A stretch of DNA of 64,000 nucleotides from Actinoplanes subtropicus (GCF_000721705.1 NZ_JOJL01000008.1:248001-312000); one strand, 5' to 3'; shown: positions 17,600 to 26,302, counted from the stretch's first letter. A program made the numbers and translations. Notes: a model not told the origin generated them from the sequence alone.

Positions 17600-18829
17600 T
17601 CAGAGCTCCTCGACCCGGCGGATGAGCACCGGCAGCAGCCACGTGCCGAGGACGCCCAGCCGGGCGCCGGCCTCGGCCTGGCGGTCGGTCAGGTAGCGGG
17701 CGGCCAGGTCGACCAGGTACAGCAGCGCGGTCACCTCGCGGCCGGCCGGCGGCACCCCGAACGGCGCCAGCAGCTCGGCGGCCCGGCGCACGGTCCGCTC
17801 GACCGCGTCGGTGGCGTCGCCGGTCGCCTGGACCCGCCGCTGGAGCTCGTGGTGCACGGCGTCGAAGCCCATCGGCACGCCGGTGGCGAACCGCTCCCAG
17901 TCCCAGACCAGCAGCCCGTCGGCGAGGTTCGCCATGTTCCAGGGCGCCCAGTCGCCGTGCCAGGCCCCGTACCGGAAAAGGGTGTCGCCGGCGCGCTTCA
18001 CCAGCAGCTCCGCCGCCGAGCCGAGACAAGCCCCCTCGGGCCGGTCGCTCACCGCGGCGAGCCGGCTGCGCAGTTGCTGCCAGTACCCGCTGGAGTCCAG
18101 CGGCCCGGTGGTGTAGCCGCAGCAGCCGGCGATGTCGAGCATCGCGCCGACCAGCCGGCGCTGGGTCAGCGGCGCGCGCGGGAACCAGACCGGCAGCGCC
18201 GACTGGACCATCACCGCGAGCCCGCGCCACTCGCTCGCGTGCAGCACCCGCGGCACGGTCAGCTTGGTCAGCCCGCTCCCGCCGAGCGTGGTCAGCGCGG
18301 CCGTCTCGGCGCGTACCAGGGCGCGGGTGAGCGGGCCGGTGCCGAGCTTGCCGAAGCCGAAGGTGTCCCCCTCCGGGCCGATCAGCTGCAGCACCGGCTT
18401 GCGGTTGGCCCGCGCCGGTCCGATGTGGATGCTGACCGACAACTCCCGGCCGAGCTGCTCGCTCAGGTAGCCGTCGATGCTCGCCGAGAACGGGCCGGTG
18501 ACCCGGACCCGGTCGCGCAGCAGCACCGCGGACGCGCCGGTACGGACCGCGGCGACCACCGCGTCCCGCTTCAGCCGGGCGGCCCGGGACTGCGGCTCGG
18601 CGTACCGGCGGACCGCGGCGGCGGCCACCCGGCGGGAGGCGGACGGGACCAGCAGGCGGGGGCGGCGCGCGTCCGGGACGACCAGGTACTCGGCGATCGG
18701 GGTGCCGGGCGACCCGTCCGTGCGGCAGGGCCAGGGGTAGAGCAGGTCGAGCACCTCGGTCAGGTACTGGGTACGCAGCGCCGCGTCGCCGGCGGTCAGC
18801 TCGGCGGGCGCCGTCCTCACCGGACTCAT
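17600..18829 (-). CDS. Aminoglycoside-phosphotransferase-fold kinase-like protein
   Basis: A 409-residue soluble protein. The C-terminal half carries the APH/choline-kinase catalytic loop HGDWAPWNMAN and metal-binding VWDWERF, both intact. The N-terminal half (to about 190) is poorly conserved and lacks an obvious glycine loop, though FGFGKLGTGPLT with a Lys could serve for nucleotide binding. Context suggests phosphorylation of a sugar or lipid intermediate, but no substrate can be named. It overlaps the O-antigen-ligase-like gene by 4 bp. Confidence 0.7.
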   Translation of the reverse strand: MSPVRTAPAELTAGDAALRTQYLTEVLDLLYPWPCRTDGSPGTPIAEYLVVPDARRPRLLVPSASRRVAAAAVRRYAEPQSRAARLKRDAVVAAVRTGASAVLLRDRVRVTGPFSASIDGYLSEQLGRELSVSIHIGPARANRKPVLQLIGPEGDTFGFGKLGTGPLTRALVRAETAALTTLGGSGLTKLTVPRVLHASEWRGLAVMVQSALPVWFPRAPLTQRRLVGAMLDIAGCCGYTTGPLDSSGYWQQLRSRLAAVSDRPEGACLGSAAELLVKRAGDTLFRYGAWHGDWAPWNMANLADGLLVWDWERFATGVPMGFDAVHHELQRRVQATGDATDAVERTVRRAAELLAPFGVPPAGREVTALLYLVDLAARYLTDRQAEAGARLGVLGTWLLPVLIRRVEEL

Positions 18830-20202
18830 GTCGGATCCCCCTCGATCGAGTTGCGCCAGAGCAGCGCAACGGCCAGAACCATGAAGGCCAGGGGGGTGAC
18901 CAGCGAGTTGTACCAGAGCATCGCGGAGAACGAGGTGACCAGCGCGGCACTCCCGGCGACCCCGATCGCGCTGCGATCCCGGCGGAAACGCCACAGGACG
19001 TACGTGAAAAAGCCCAGGTAACCGGCCGTGCCAACGATGCCGTGCGAGTAGAGCAGCTGCCACAGCTGGCCGTTCCCACCGACCGTGAAGTTCCCGCAGC
19101 GCTCGCAGCTCGACGTCTCGCCGACCGCGATCGACTGCCGGCCGCCGGCGGTGTTCCGGGTGCCGCCGTAGCCGACGATCGGCGAGCCGCCGATGCCGTC
19201 CATCGCCCGGTCCACCAGGAACGAGCGGACGCCGTTGGACTTGCCGTTGTCCAGCCGGGCGCTGACCACGCCGCCGAGCGGGGTGGCCATCAGCGCCAAG
19301 CCGAGCAGGGCGCCGGTCACCGCGAGCAGTCCAATGATCCACATCTTGCCGGCCAGCACGTACCGGGCGGCGATGTAAACGATCAGGAGACCGAGCCCGA
19401 TCCAGAGCCCCCGGTTGAGGGAGACCACCGCCGGCAGGATCGAGACCAGCAGGCAGACGATCGCCCAGAATTTGTTGCGGCCCTTGCCGCTCTGCCAAGC
19501 CGCGACCACCAGCCAGCCGGCCAGCAGGCAGAAGTTGTTGCCCCAGGTGTTGGTGTACCCCCAGGGCGCGGCCGGGCGCGGCCGGTCCCCGCCGACCAGG
19601 TCCATGATCTGCGCGGCGTACGGGTGCACCAGCGACTGCACGAAGCCCTTGCTTCGCACGCTCCCCGGCAGCAGCATCTCGACCGGCGAGGTGAACTGGA
19701 AGTGCCCGGCCACCATGCCGAGCAGGCCGCCGGCCACGGTCACCACGAACAGCCAGCCGAGGTACCTGACCAGCCGCCGCTTCGGCAGCTCGGCCTCGGT
19801 CAGGTTGCCGGCGTAGAGCAGCAGGACGGTCAGCGACGCGTACATGGTGAGCTTGTAGGCCGCCCCGGGCAGCCGGCCGACGGCGTGCTCGGCGATCGTG
19901 CCCGGCGGGTCGACACCCAGCGCGCCGAGGCTCACCACCACCGCGGTCAGAAACAGTGCCCACCACAGGAAACCGGGCGGCAGGCGCAGCGACCGGCCGG
20001 CCGCGCGGCGGCGCAGCAGCAGGAACAGCATGGGCACGGCCATCACCGCGAAGATCAGCACGCCGAGCCCGAGCGCCCACCACAGCGGATAGAGCGCCAG
20101 GATGCCCGCCACCGGCCAGGCCGGCAGGGTCCGGGTCTTGGGCGCGCCGTGTGCGGGACCGCCGGTCCGTCCGGGTGCGGCGGCCGTGGCGGCCGGCGTC
20201 AC
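18826..20202 (-). CDS. O-antigen ligase / Wzy-like polymerase
   Basis: A 458-residue membrane protein with about 11-12 predicted helices and a long extracytoplasmic loop typical of the O-antigen ligase/polymerase (Wzy_C) family. The loop around YTNTWGNNFCLLAGW, followed by SLNRGLWIGLGLL (conserved Arg) and SHGIVGTAGYLGF, is characteristic. In actinobacteria, which lack LPS, such proteins serve as Wzy-type polymerases of capsule or exopolysaccharide. GTG at 20202 overlaps the Wzz-like stop (GTGA) and replaces a much longer non-coding upstream frame. Confidence 0.85.
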   Translation of the reverse strand: MTPAATAAAPGRTGGPAHGAPKTRTLPAWPVAGILALYPLWWALGLGVLIFAVMAVPMLFLLLRRRAAGRSLRLPPGFLWWALFLTAVVVSLGALGVDPPGTIAEHAVGRLPGAAYKLTMYASLTVLLLYAGNLTEAELPKRRLVRYLGWLFVVTVAGGLLGMVAGHFQFTSPVEMLLPGSVRSKGFVQSLVHPYAAQIMDLVGGDRPRPAAPWGYTNTWGNNFCLLAGWLVVAAWQSGKGRNKFWAIVCLLVSILPAVVSLNRGLWIGLGLLIVYIAARYVLAGKMWIIGLLAVTGALLGLALMATPLGGVVSARLDNGKSNGVRSFLVDRAMDGIGGSPIVGYGGTRNTAGGRQSIAVGETSSCERCGNFTVGGNGQLWQLLYSHGIVGTAGYLGFFTYVLWRFRRDRSAIGVAGSAALVTSFSAMLWYNSLVTPLAFMVLAVALLWRNSIEGDPT

Positions 20203-21995
20203 TTGCCGTCGCCGTCCTTGACCATCCCGGACATGTCGATCACCGCGGTGATCTCGTCGGCCGCGTCCGCCGTGCGCGGGCGCACCTGCGGCTTCTCCGC
20301 GGTCTTCTCGGCCGCGGCGGTCGCCACCGCCTTGGCGGCCTTGGCCTTCTCCGCCGCCGACATGGTGTTGGTCGGGAAGCGCATCGGCTGGGTCAGGTCG
20401 GAGTCCGCGACCGGTCCGTCCAGCCGGACCGCCTTGCTCTCCTTCTCGGTGGCCGGCAGGGTGACCGCCGGGCCGTTCGGCTCGCCGCCGCGCAGGTTGG
20501 CGAGCCGGGGGAGGACCACGGCGCCCAGCAGCGGGGTGCCGACCCGCTGCAACTGCTCGGCCGCGTCCAGCAGGGCGGGCCGGCGCGACTTGCGCAGCTC
20601 GACCGCGAGCAGGGCGGCGTCGGCCAGGCTGGCCAGCCCCTGCGCGTCGGCGCTGCTGCTGGTCGAGGGCGCCTCGATCACCACGTAGCCGCCCTGCCGG
20701 CGCAGCGCCTCCAGGGTGTCCTTGAGCCGCTGCGACTGCATCAGGCCGGCCGCGGTGGCCGCGCCGCCCGTGGTGATCACCCGCAGCGACGGGATGCGCG
20801 GGGTGCGCTGCAGCGCCCGGGCCAGGCCGACCCGCCCGGCCAGCAGGTCGGAGAGGCCCGGCACGGCCGAGACGCCGAGCATCCGGGCCAGCGGCGCCAC
20901 GTCCACCACGCTGTCCGGCAGGTGGGCGCCGATCAGAACCACATCGCTTCCGGTACGGGCGAGCGCGGCCGCCAGGTTCGCGGCCACCAGCGTCGCGGCC
21001 GACCCGCGGCTCGTCCCGGTCACCACGATCACCTGGTCGCTCGGGCTCAGCGTCGCCAGGATCTCGTTGCGCAGCCGGTTGAAGACCCGGCCACCGGCCC
21101 CGTACGGCTGGAGCACGTCGTCGAAGTGCGGGGTGGTGCGCTCGTCCAGGGCGGCCAGCACGTGCACCTGGCCGCGGTCGCGCACGTCGGCGGCCGAGCG
21201 CAGCCGCCGGTCGAACCGCTCCCGCAGGAACGCCAGCGCCACCCCGAGCAGCAGCCCGGCCATGCCGCCGGTGGCCAGGTTGACCATCGGGTTCGGGCTG
21301 GTCGGGGTGTCCGGCAGACGGGCGTCGCTGATGATGTCGCCGGCGCCGACCGTGGTCGTGGTCAGCTCGTTCAGCCGGCCGGTCAGCCCGTTCAGCTGGT
21401 TCTGCGAGTTGCTCCGCAGGCTCATCAGGTTGCTCTGGTCCGGGCTGCCCTTGGCCGCGTTGGCCAGCCGGCTGTTGATCCCGGAGAGCGTGCTGGTGAG
21501 CTGCTGGACCTTCGCGGTCAGCGTCTTGATCTGCTGGTTCAGCGCGCTCTGCGCGGTGTCCTGCCGGTTCTGCAGGTACGCCTCGGCGAACGCGTGCGCC
21601 CCCGACTGCGCGTCCTGCGGCGTGCCGGCCTGGAAGGTGACCACCAGCACGGTGGTGTTGGCCGGCACCTCGACCGAGACGTCCTTGGCCAGGTCGATCG
21701 GCGAGCGCGTGGTCCGCAGCAGCTTCGCCGCGCCGGTGGCGACCGCGCCCGAGCGCACCAGCTGCGCCTCGGTGTCCAGGTTGACCGCGCCCTTGGTGCG
21801 GCCGCCCTGCGCGTTGGTGTCCTGGTCGAGCGCCTGCACCAGGACCGAGGCCGACGACTCGTACGTCTTGGGCAGCGCCCTGGTCAGCGCGACGCCCGCC
21901 CCGAGACCCGCGCCCGTCGCGATCAGCGCGATCCACCAGTGACGGCGGAAAACGCCGAGATAGTGCGAGACGTCGGCGGGGCGAGAGGCTTCCAT
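20199..21995 (-). CDS. Wzz-type chain-length protein with degenerate BY-kinase domain
   Basis: A 598-residue protein. Residues 1-265 are a polysaccharide co-polymerase: a first helix (HWWIALIATGAGLGAGVAL), an extracellular coiled-coil stalk and a second helix near MAGLLLGVALAFL. The cytoplasmic half has the BY-kinase layout, but Walker A reads GTSRGSAATLVAANLA without the Lys, Walker A' reads VVLIGAHLPD without its Asp, and no C-terminal Tyr cluster is present. It is therefore probably a non-catalytic regulator of chain length. It leads the operon through the polymerase, kinase-like, sulfotransferase, flippase and methyltransferase genes. Confidence 0.85.
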   Translation of the reverse strand: MEASRPADVSHYLGVFRRHWWIALIATGAGLGAGVALTRALPKTYESSASVLVQALDQDTNAQGGRTKGAVNLDTEAQLVRSGAVATGAAKLLRTTRSPIDLAKDVSVEVPANTTVLVVTFQAGTPQDAQSGAHAFAEAYLQNRQDTAQSALNQQIKTLTAKVQQLTSTLSGINSRLANAAKGSPDQSNLMSLRSNSQNQLNGLTGRLNELTTTTVGAGDIISDARLPDTPTSPNPMVNLATGGMAGLLLGVALAFLRERFDRRLRSAADVRDRGQVHVLAALDERTTPHFDDVLQPYGAGGRVFNRLRNEILATLSPSDQVIVVTGTSRGSAATLVAANLAAALARTGSDVVLIGAHLPDSVVDVAPLARMLGVSAVPGLSDLLAGRVGLARALQRTPRIPSLRVITTGGAATAAGLMQSQRLKDTLEALRRQGGYVVIEAPSTSSSADAQGLASLADAALLAVELRKSRRPALLDAAEQLQRVGTPLLGAVVLPRLANLRGGEPNGPAVTLPATEKESKAVRLDGPVADSDLTQPMRFPTNTMSAAEKAKAAKAVATAAAEKTAEKPQVRPRTADAADEITAVIDMSGMVKDGDGK

Positions 21996-22033
21996 CGGTC
22001 GGCGGCCCTTTCGGGGGTGGAGTGAGTTCGGGC

Positions 22034-22055
22034 GTTTTGCCCCCAGGGGCTAAAC
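22034..22055. promoter_or_regulatory. Palindrome upstream of the polysaccharide operon
   Basis: GTTT-T-GCCCC-CA-GGGGC-T-AAAC is a near-perfect 22-bp palindrome about 40 bp upstream of the Wzz-like start, in the 87-bp gap after the APS-kinase gene. It could be an operator for the operon or a weak terminator of the preceding gene; the absence of a T-run favours an operator. Confidence 0.35.
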
Positions 22056-22082
22056 GGCTGACTCCCGCCTAACGTGATGGCT

Positions 22083-23603
22083 CTACGTCAGTTTCGGCTC
22101 CACCCAGCCGTTCTCGACGAGGTAGGCGAGCACGAGCTCGATCGCCTCCGGCACGGTGATGGTGGTGGTGTCGATGGTCAGCTCGGCGTTCGCCGGCTCC
22201 TCGTACGGGTCGTCGATGCCGGTCATGCCGCGCAGCTGGCCGGCCCGCGCCCGGGCGTACAGGCCCTTGCGGTCGCGCTGCTCACAGACCTCGAGCGGGG
22301 TGTTCACGTGGACCAGGACGAAGCCGGCGCCGGCGTCCTGGGCCATCCCGCGCACGGCGGCGCGGGCCGACTCGTAGGGCGCGATCGGGCAGGCCACCGC
22401 CATGCCCCGATGCCGGCCCACCTCCGCCGCGACCCAGCCGATCCGGCGTACGTTGCGGTCCCGGTCTGCTTTCGAGAAGCCCAGCCCCGCGGAGAGCTCG
22501 CGCCGGACCACATCCCCGTCCAGCAGGGTGATCGTGCGCTCGCCGGACTCGCGCAGCGAGTCGGCCAGACCCCGGGCGATGGTCGACTTGCCCGAGCCGG
22601 AGAAGCCGGTGAAGAACACCACCAGACCGCGGTGCCGGCGCGGCGGACGGGCCCGGGTCAGCTCCTTGGCCACCGCGGGCGGGGTGTGCCACTCGGGCAG
22701 CGGGAAGCCGCGGTCCAGCACGTCGTTGATCTCGGCGGCGGTCATCGCGAGCCGGCGGTTGCGCGGCGGGATGTCGTCCCGCCAGCGCCACTGGCCGTCC
22801 CGGTTGTCGTAGGCGAGCTCGCGCGGCACCAGCACCCGCAGGCCCCCGCCGGAGAGCATCTCGCCGGTGGAGAGCACATGCGTGACGCCGTACGCCCCGG
22901 CCACCCGCGCCCGCAGCAACGCGTCGCGCATCTCGTCGCCGCGGTTGAGCAGCGGGACCGCGACGATCGTGGCCGGTGGCATCCGGTCGCGGGCCGAGAA
23001 GATCGCCCGGACCAGCGCCTCGGGCGGCAGCCCGTCCGGCCCCGGGCCGGTCACCGGGATGAGGATCAGCAGGTGGGCGGCGAGGGTACGGGCCGCGTGC
23101 GCGATCTGGGCCAGCTGCGGGCGGTGCAGCGGCCGGTCGGCGATCACGCCGAGCACCCGGCCGGGTGGCAGCAGGGCCCGGACCTCGGCCGGGGTGCGCC
23201 GCAGCCGCTGGAACGGGCCGTGGCCGCCGTCGCCCATCCGGCGGACCGTGCCGCCCACGCCGTACGTCCGCTCGCCGGTCGACCAGGCGTCGGTGACCTC
23301 GAGCGCGGCCACCGGCGCGCCCTCCGGGTCGGTCAGGATGATCGTGCGGTGCAGCGGGTCCTCGAGCACCAGGTCGCTCGCCAGCTCGGCGGGCACCTCG
23401 AGGGTGACCGGGACGGGCCACTGCGTGCCGTCGGCGAGCCGGCCGCGGCGCCGCAGCGAGTTCAGATCGGCGCGGCCCAGGAACCCGGTGAGCGGCGCAT
23501 ACGCGCCGGAGAGCAGCAGTTCGAGGTCCGCGAGCTCGTGCGCGTGCGGCGTGTATGACGGGGCGTCGCGCAACACGTCCTCGGGAAGCACCGAACCACT
23601 CAC
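22083..23603 (-). CDS. APS kinase fused to an ATP-sulfurylase-like domain
   Basis: A 506-residue two-domain protein. The C-terminal ~190 residues are an intact adenylylsulfate kinase (P-loop GFSGSGKSTIARGL, LDGDVVRRELS, FVLVHVNTPLEVCEQRDRKG), making PAPS for the two sulfotransferases nearby. The N-terminal domain has the ATP-sulfurylase fold (PUA-like start, GFLGRADLNSL), but the nucleotide motif that normally reads QxRNPxHRxH is IADRPLHRPQ, and GRDHAG is replaced by STGEML. Sulfurylase activity is therefore doubtful. GTG at 23603 is preceded by GGGGG at suitable distance; longer in-frame starts up to 23684 lack support. Confidence 0.85.
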   Translation of the reverse strand: MSGSVLPEDVLRDAPSYTPHAHELADLELLLSGAYAPLTGFLGRADLNSLRRRGRLADGTQWPVPVTLEVPAELASDLVLEDPLHRTIILTDPEGAPVAALEVTDAWSTGERTYGVGGTVRRMGDGGHGPFQRLRRTPAEVRALLPPGRVLGVIADRPLHRPQLAQIAHAARTLAAHLLILIPVTGPGPDGLPPEALVRAIFSARDRMPPATIVAVPLLNRGDEMRDALLRARVAGAYGVTHVLSTGEMLSGGGLRVLVPRELAYDNRDGQWRWRDDIPPRNRRLAMTAAEINDVLDRGFPLPEWHTPPAVAKELTRARPPRRHRGLVVFFTGFSGSGKSTIARGLADSLRESGERTITLLDGDVVRRELSAGLGFSKADRDRNVRRIGWVAAEVGRHRGMAVACPIAPYESARAAVRGMAQDAGAGFVLVHVNTPLEVCEQRDRKGLYARARAGQLRGMTGIDDPYEEPANAELTIDTTTITVPEAIELVLAYLVENGWVEPKLT

Positions 23604-23684
23604 CTTCGCATCCCCCTGCGGCCGATTAGGGGACAGTTTCGCAGCCCGCCGGATCGTGGTCGAGACGGGTCTCCACTCACCCAT

Positions 23685-23719
23685 TTTGTCCGATTATTCC
23701 GCGTCAGATGTTGGACAAA
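23685..23719. repeat. Inverted repeat TTTGTCC / GGACAAA
   Basis: Seven-bp arms at 23685-23691 and 23713-23719, separated by 21 bp, lie between the divergent APS-kinase and GH26 genes. The right arm overlaps the proposed -35 element of the GH26 gene, which suits a repressor site; this is inference only. Confidence 0.3.
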
Positions 23720-23740
23720 TCGGATCTTCATCACAATACT
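23711..23740 (+). promoter_or_regulatory. Possible promoter of the GH26 gene
   Basis: TTGGAC (23711-23716), an 18-bp spacer, then AATACT (23735-23740), ending 8 bp before the GTG start. If real, the transcript would have almost no leader, which is common in actinobacteria. Confidence 0.35.
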
Positions 23741-23748
23741 GGCACCTC

Positions 23749-25023
23749 GTGAGTCGACGCCCGCGCCGCTTCCGGCTTGTCCACCTCGCCGCCGTACCGG
23801 CGGCCTTCGTCCTCTCCGTCGTGACCACGCTCGCCTGGGCCTGGACCGGCGGGGTCGATCAGCTGGGCCTGCCGCTCGGTGCGGTGGGCGATCCGACCGT
23901 TTCGCTGCCCGTGCTCGCCACGCCGGAGCGGCCCGTCCTCAGCGGCCGGCTGCCCGCCTTCACGACTCGCCCGTCGCCGCCGGCGTCCCCTCCCCCTACC
24001 CCGGCAAGCACCCGAGTCACCGCCGACGCGGCCTATACCGCGCCGCCGCCTCCGGCCTCTCGGCAGGCCCCTTGTCGCACCGGGCGGAAGCTGATCCCGA
24101 CCTGCGGCATCCTCTGGGGGGTCGCGCCGGGCGCACACACCGCGAGCCGCGGCGCGTACGCGCTCGCCGTGTTCGAGCGCAAGACCGGGCGTACGCAGGC
24201 GATCTTCCACGCGTACCACGGCGGGATCCGGCAGTTGTTCCCGACGCCGCAGGAGATCGCGATCGCCCGCCAGCCCGGCCGGCACCGCATCCTGTTCCTC
24301 AACTGGAAGCCGGAGGCGGCCTCCTGGGCGGCGATCGCCCGCGGCGACCGGCGCACCGACGCGTTCCTCGACCGGCTCGCCGCGCACATCCGGCAGACCT
24401 TCCCCGAGCAGTTCTTCCTCGCCATCCACCACGAGGGCGAGAACGACGTACGGCCGCGGGCCGGTTCCGGCTACACCGCCCGGGACTACGCCGCGATGTA
24501 CCGGCACGTGGTCAAGCGGCTGCGGGCGCACGGCGTGACCAACATGGTGACGGTGCTGGTGCACATGACGTACGTGCCGCACGCGACGCAGAGCTGGTTC
24601 AACCAGATGTATCCCGGCGACGACGTGGTCGACTGGATCGGCTTCGACACGTACGCGTACAGCGACCCCGGCTACGGCCACGGCGACTTCACCGAGGTCG
24701 TCAACCGCAAGATCGAGGGCGCCGGCAAGCACAGCTGGCCCGGCTTCTACACCTGGGCGGTCACCCGCCACCCTGGCAAGCCCATCATGATCGCCGAGTG
24801 GGGCGTCTGGTCCTCCAACCGCAACCGGGCGTACAAAGTGGACTTCTACCGGCAGCTGGGCTCGGAGATCCGCCGCTTCCCGAAGATCCGGGCGATGGTC
24901 CAGTTCGAGACGCCGCACAACCAGAAGGGCCAGGACTCCTCGGTGGACAGTACGCCCGCGGCCCTGCAGGCGTACCGGAACCTGGGCAAGCTCCCGATCT
25001 TCCAGGTGGCCGTCACGTCGTAG
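23749..25023 (+). CDS. GH26-like glycoside hydrolase, membrane-anchored
   Basis: A 424-residue protein from the GTG at 23749. Residues about 8-35 form an uncleaved-signal or anchor helix (RLVHLAAVPAAFVLSVVTTL); 75-110 is a Pro/Ser/Thr-rich linker. The catalytic (beta/alpha)8 domain carries FLAIHHEGENDV (acid/base Glu) and PIMIAEWGVWSS (nucleophile Glu), as in GH26. It is unrelated in detail to the lipoprotein GH26 at 13.5-14.5 kb but shares the fold. The pair flank the polysaccharide locus and may process its product. Six to ten bp separate it from the Nudix gene. Confidence 0.82.
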   Translation: MSRRPRRFRLVHLAAVPAAFVLSVVTTLAWAWTGGVDQLGLPLGAVGDPTVSLPVLATPERPVLSGRLPAFTTRPSPPASPPPTPASTRVTADAAYTAPPPPASRQAPCRTGRKLIPTCGILWGVAPGAHTASRGAYALAVFERKTGRTQAIFHAYHGGIRQLFPTPQEIAIARQPGRHRILFLNWKPEAASWAAIARGDRRTDAFLDRLAAHIRQTFPEQFFLAIHHEGENDVRPRAGSGYTARDYAAMYRHVVKRLRAHGVTNMVTVLVHMTYVPHATQSWFNQMYPGDDVVDWIGFDTYAYSDPGYGHGDFTEVVNRKIEGAGKHSWPGFYTWAVTRHPGKPIMIAEWGVWSSNRNRAYKVDFYRQLGSEIRRFPKIRAMVQFETPHNQKGQDSSVDSTPAALQAYRNLGKLPIFQVAVTS

Positions 25024-25032
25024 GCTGCGCTC

Positions 25033-25455
25033 ATGTCTTTGCTCGTCGCCGCCGGCGCCCTCGTCCGGGACGCCGGCGGCCGCGTGTTCCTGGTCAAGCC
25101 GCACTACAAGCCGGAGTGGGACATCCCCGGTGGCATAGTGGAGCCGGGCGAGACGCCGTCCGAGGCGTGCGCCCGCGAGGTGGCCGAGGAACTGGGCCTG
25201 ACCATCACGGTCGGCCCGGCCCTGGTGGTCGACTGGGCCCCCGACCCCGACCGCCTCCTGTTCGTCTTCGACGCGGTGCCGCTCACCGAGGCCGACCTCG
25301 CGAAAATCCACTTCGCCGACGGCGAGATCACCGCTTGGGAGTACGTCGCACCGGCCGACCTGGACAGCTACGTGGCGCCCGGCTTGGCCCGCCGCTTGCG
25401 AGCCGCCCGGCCGGGCGAGACCCGCTACCTCAATCACGGCACCCCATCGCGCTGA
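25033..25455 (+). CDS. Nudix hydrolase
   Basis: A 140-residue Nudix protein. The Nudix box is complete: GGIVEPGETPSEACAREVAEELGL (G-x5-E-x7-REVxEExG), shown here with its Glu metal ligands. It would hydrolyse a nucleoside diphosphate linked to another group; substrate unknown. It lies 9 bp after the GH26 stop, so it is probably co-transcribed, and it ends before a strong hairpin. Confidence 0.9.
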   Translation: MSLLVAAGALVRDAGGRVFLVKPHYKPEWDIPGGIVEPGETPSEACAREVAEELGLTITVGPALVVDWAPDPDRLLFVFDAVPLTEADLAKIHFADGEITAWEYVAPADLDSYVAPGLARRLRAARPGETRYLNHGTPSR

Positions 25456-25526
25456 CGCGGTGGCGCTGGGCGGGTCGCACGATGAGTGCGTGGTGGTGCG
25501 GTCGTTGCCTGATGTGGTCATGGGTG

Positions 25527-25563
25527 GGCCGAGGGCCTCCGTGGCGGGCGGAGACCCTCGGCC
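25527..25563. terminator. Bidirectional hairpin terminator
   Basis: GGCCGAGGG-C-CTCC-(GTGGCGGGC)-GGAG-A-CCCTCGGCC: 9 bp, one mismatch, 4 bp. It sits between the convergent Nudix and ABC-permease genes and can serve both. Confidence 0.7.
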
Positions 25564-25588
25564 GGCTGAAGCGGTGGCGTGGTCGGGA

Positions 25589-26302
25589 CTAGCTGGTCTC
25601 GCCGGCCATGCTGAACGAGCCCAGGCGGTTGATGGCGTAGATCGTGCCGCCGATCGCGAAGATCGCGCTCATCACGATGGCGACCGTCAGGTTCACCTTG
25701 CCGGGGAGGATGTCGGTCGGGGCGATCTTGTCGGCGATCGCGATGACGTACTGCTCGATGGAGAGAACCCTCGTGCCGCTCACGAACCGGCCCAGCAGGC
25801 CCTCCCACACCAGGATGTAGACCAGCCCGAGCAGCACCGGCCGCCGGGTCAGCAGGCTCAGCAGCAGGAACAGCGCGGAGTACGCCACCGCGCCGACCAC
25901 CGCCGCGACCGCCAGGGCCAGGCCGAAGTGGACGTTGTCGGCCAGGACGCCGGTCACGAACAGCGGCACCGCCGAGACCACCGCCGAGACGCCCGCCGCG
26001 ACCAGCAGCTTGGCCAGGATGATGTCGCGCCGGGGGAGCGGCTTGGTGAGGATGTGGATGATCGTGCCGTCGTCGACCTCGGAGCCGAGCACCCCGGTGC
26101 CGACGATCAGGCTGGTCACCGGCAGGACCACGGCGAAGCCGAGGCCGACGATCACCGCCTGGCCCCACTGGTTGGGGTCGACGCCGTACGCGTGGCAGAG
26201 CAGCGCCAAGCCGGCCAGCAGGAGCGGCAGCGGCAGCAGCAGGAGCACCCGGCGGCGGCCGAACAGGCCGCGGGCGGTGATGTAGGCGACCGTGGACATC
26301 AT
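25589..26302 (-). CDS. ABC-2 type transporter permease
   Basis: A 237-residue membrane protein with six hydrophobic segments and the ABC-2 feature SEVDDGTIIHILTKPLPRRDIILAK before the second helix pair. It would form the membrane part of an exporter with the ATPase encoded just upstream, whose stop overlaps its ATG by 4 bp (ATGA). Cargo is unknown. Confidence 0.85.
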   Translation of the reverse strand: MMSTVAYITARGLFGRRRVLLLLPLPLLLAGLALLCHAYGVDPNQWGQAVIVGLGFAVVLPVTSLIVGTGVLGSEVDDGTIIHILTKPLPRRDIILAKLLVAAGVSAVVSAVPLFVTGVLADNVHFGLALAVAAVVGAVAYSALFLLLSLLTRRPVLLGLVYILVWEGLLGRFVSGTRVLSIEQYVIAIADKIAPTDILPGKVNLTVAIVMSAIFAIGGTIYAINRLGSFSMAGETS

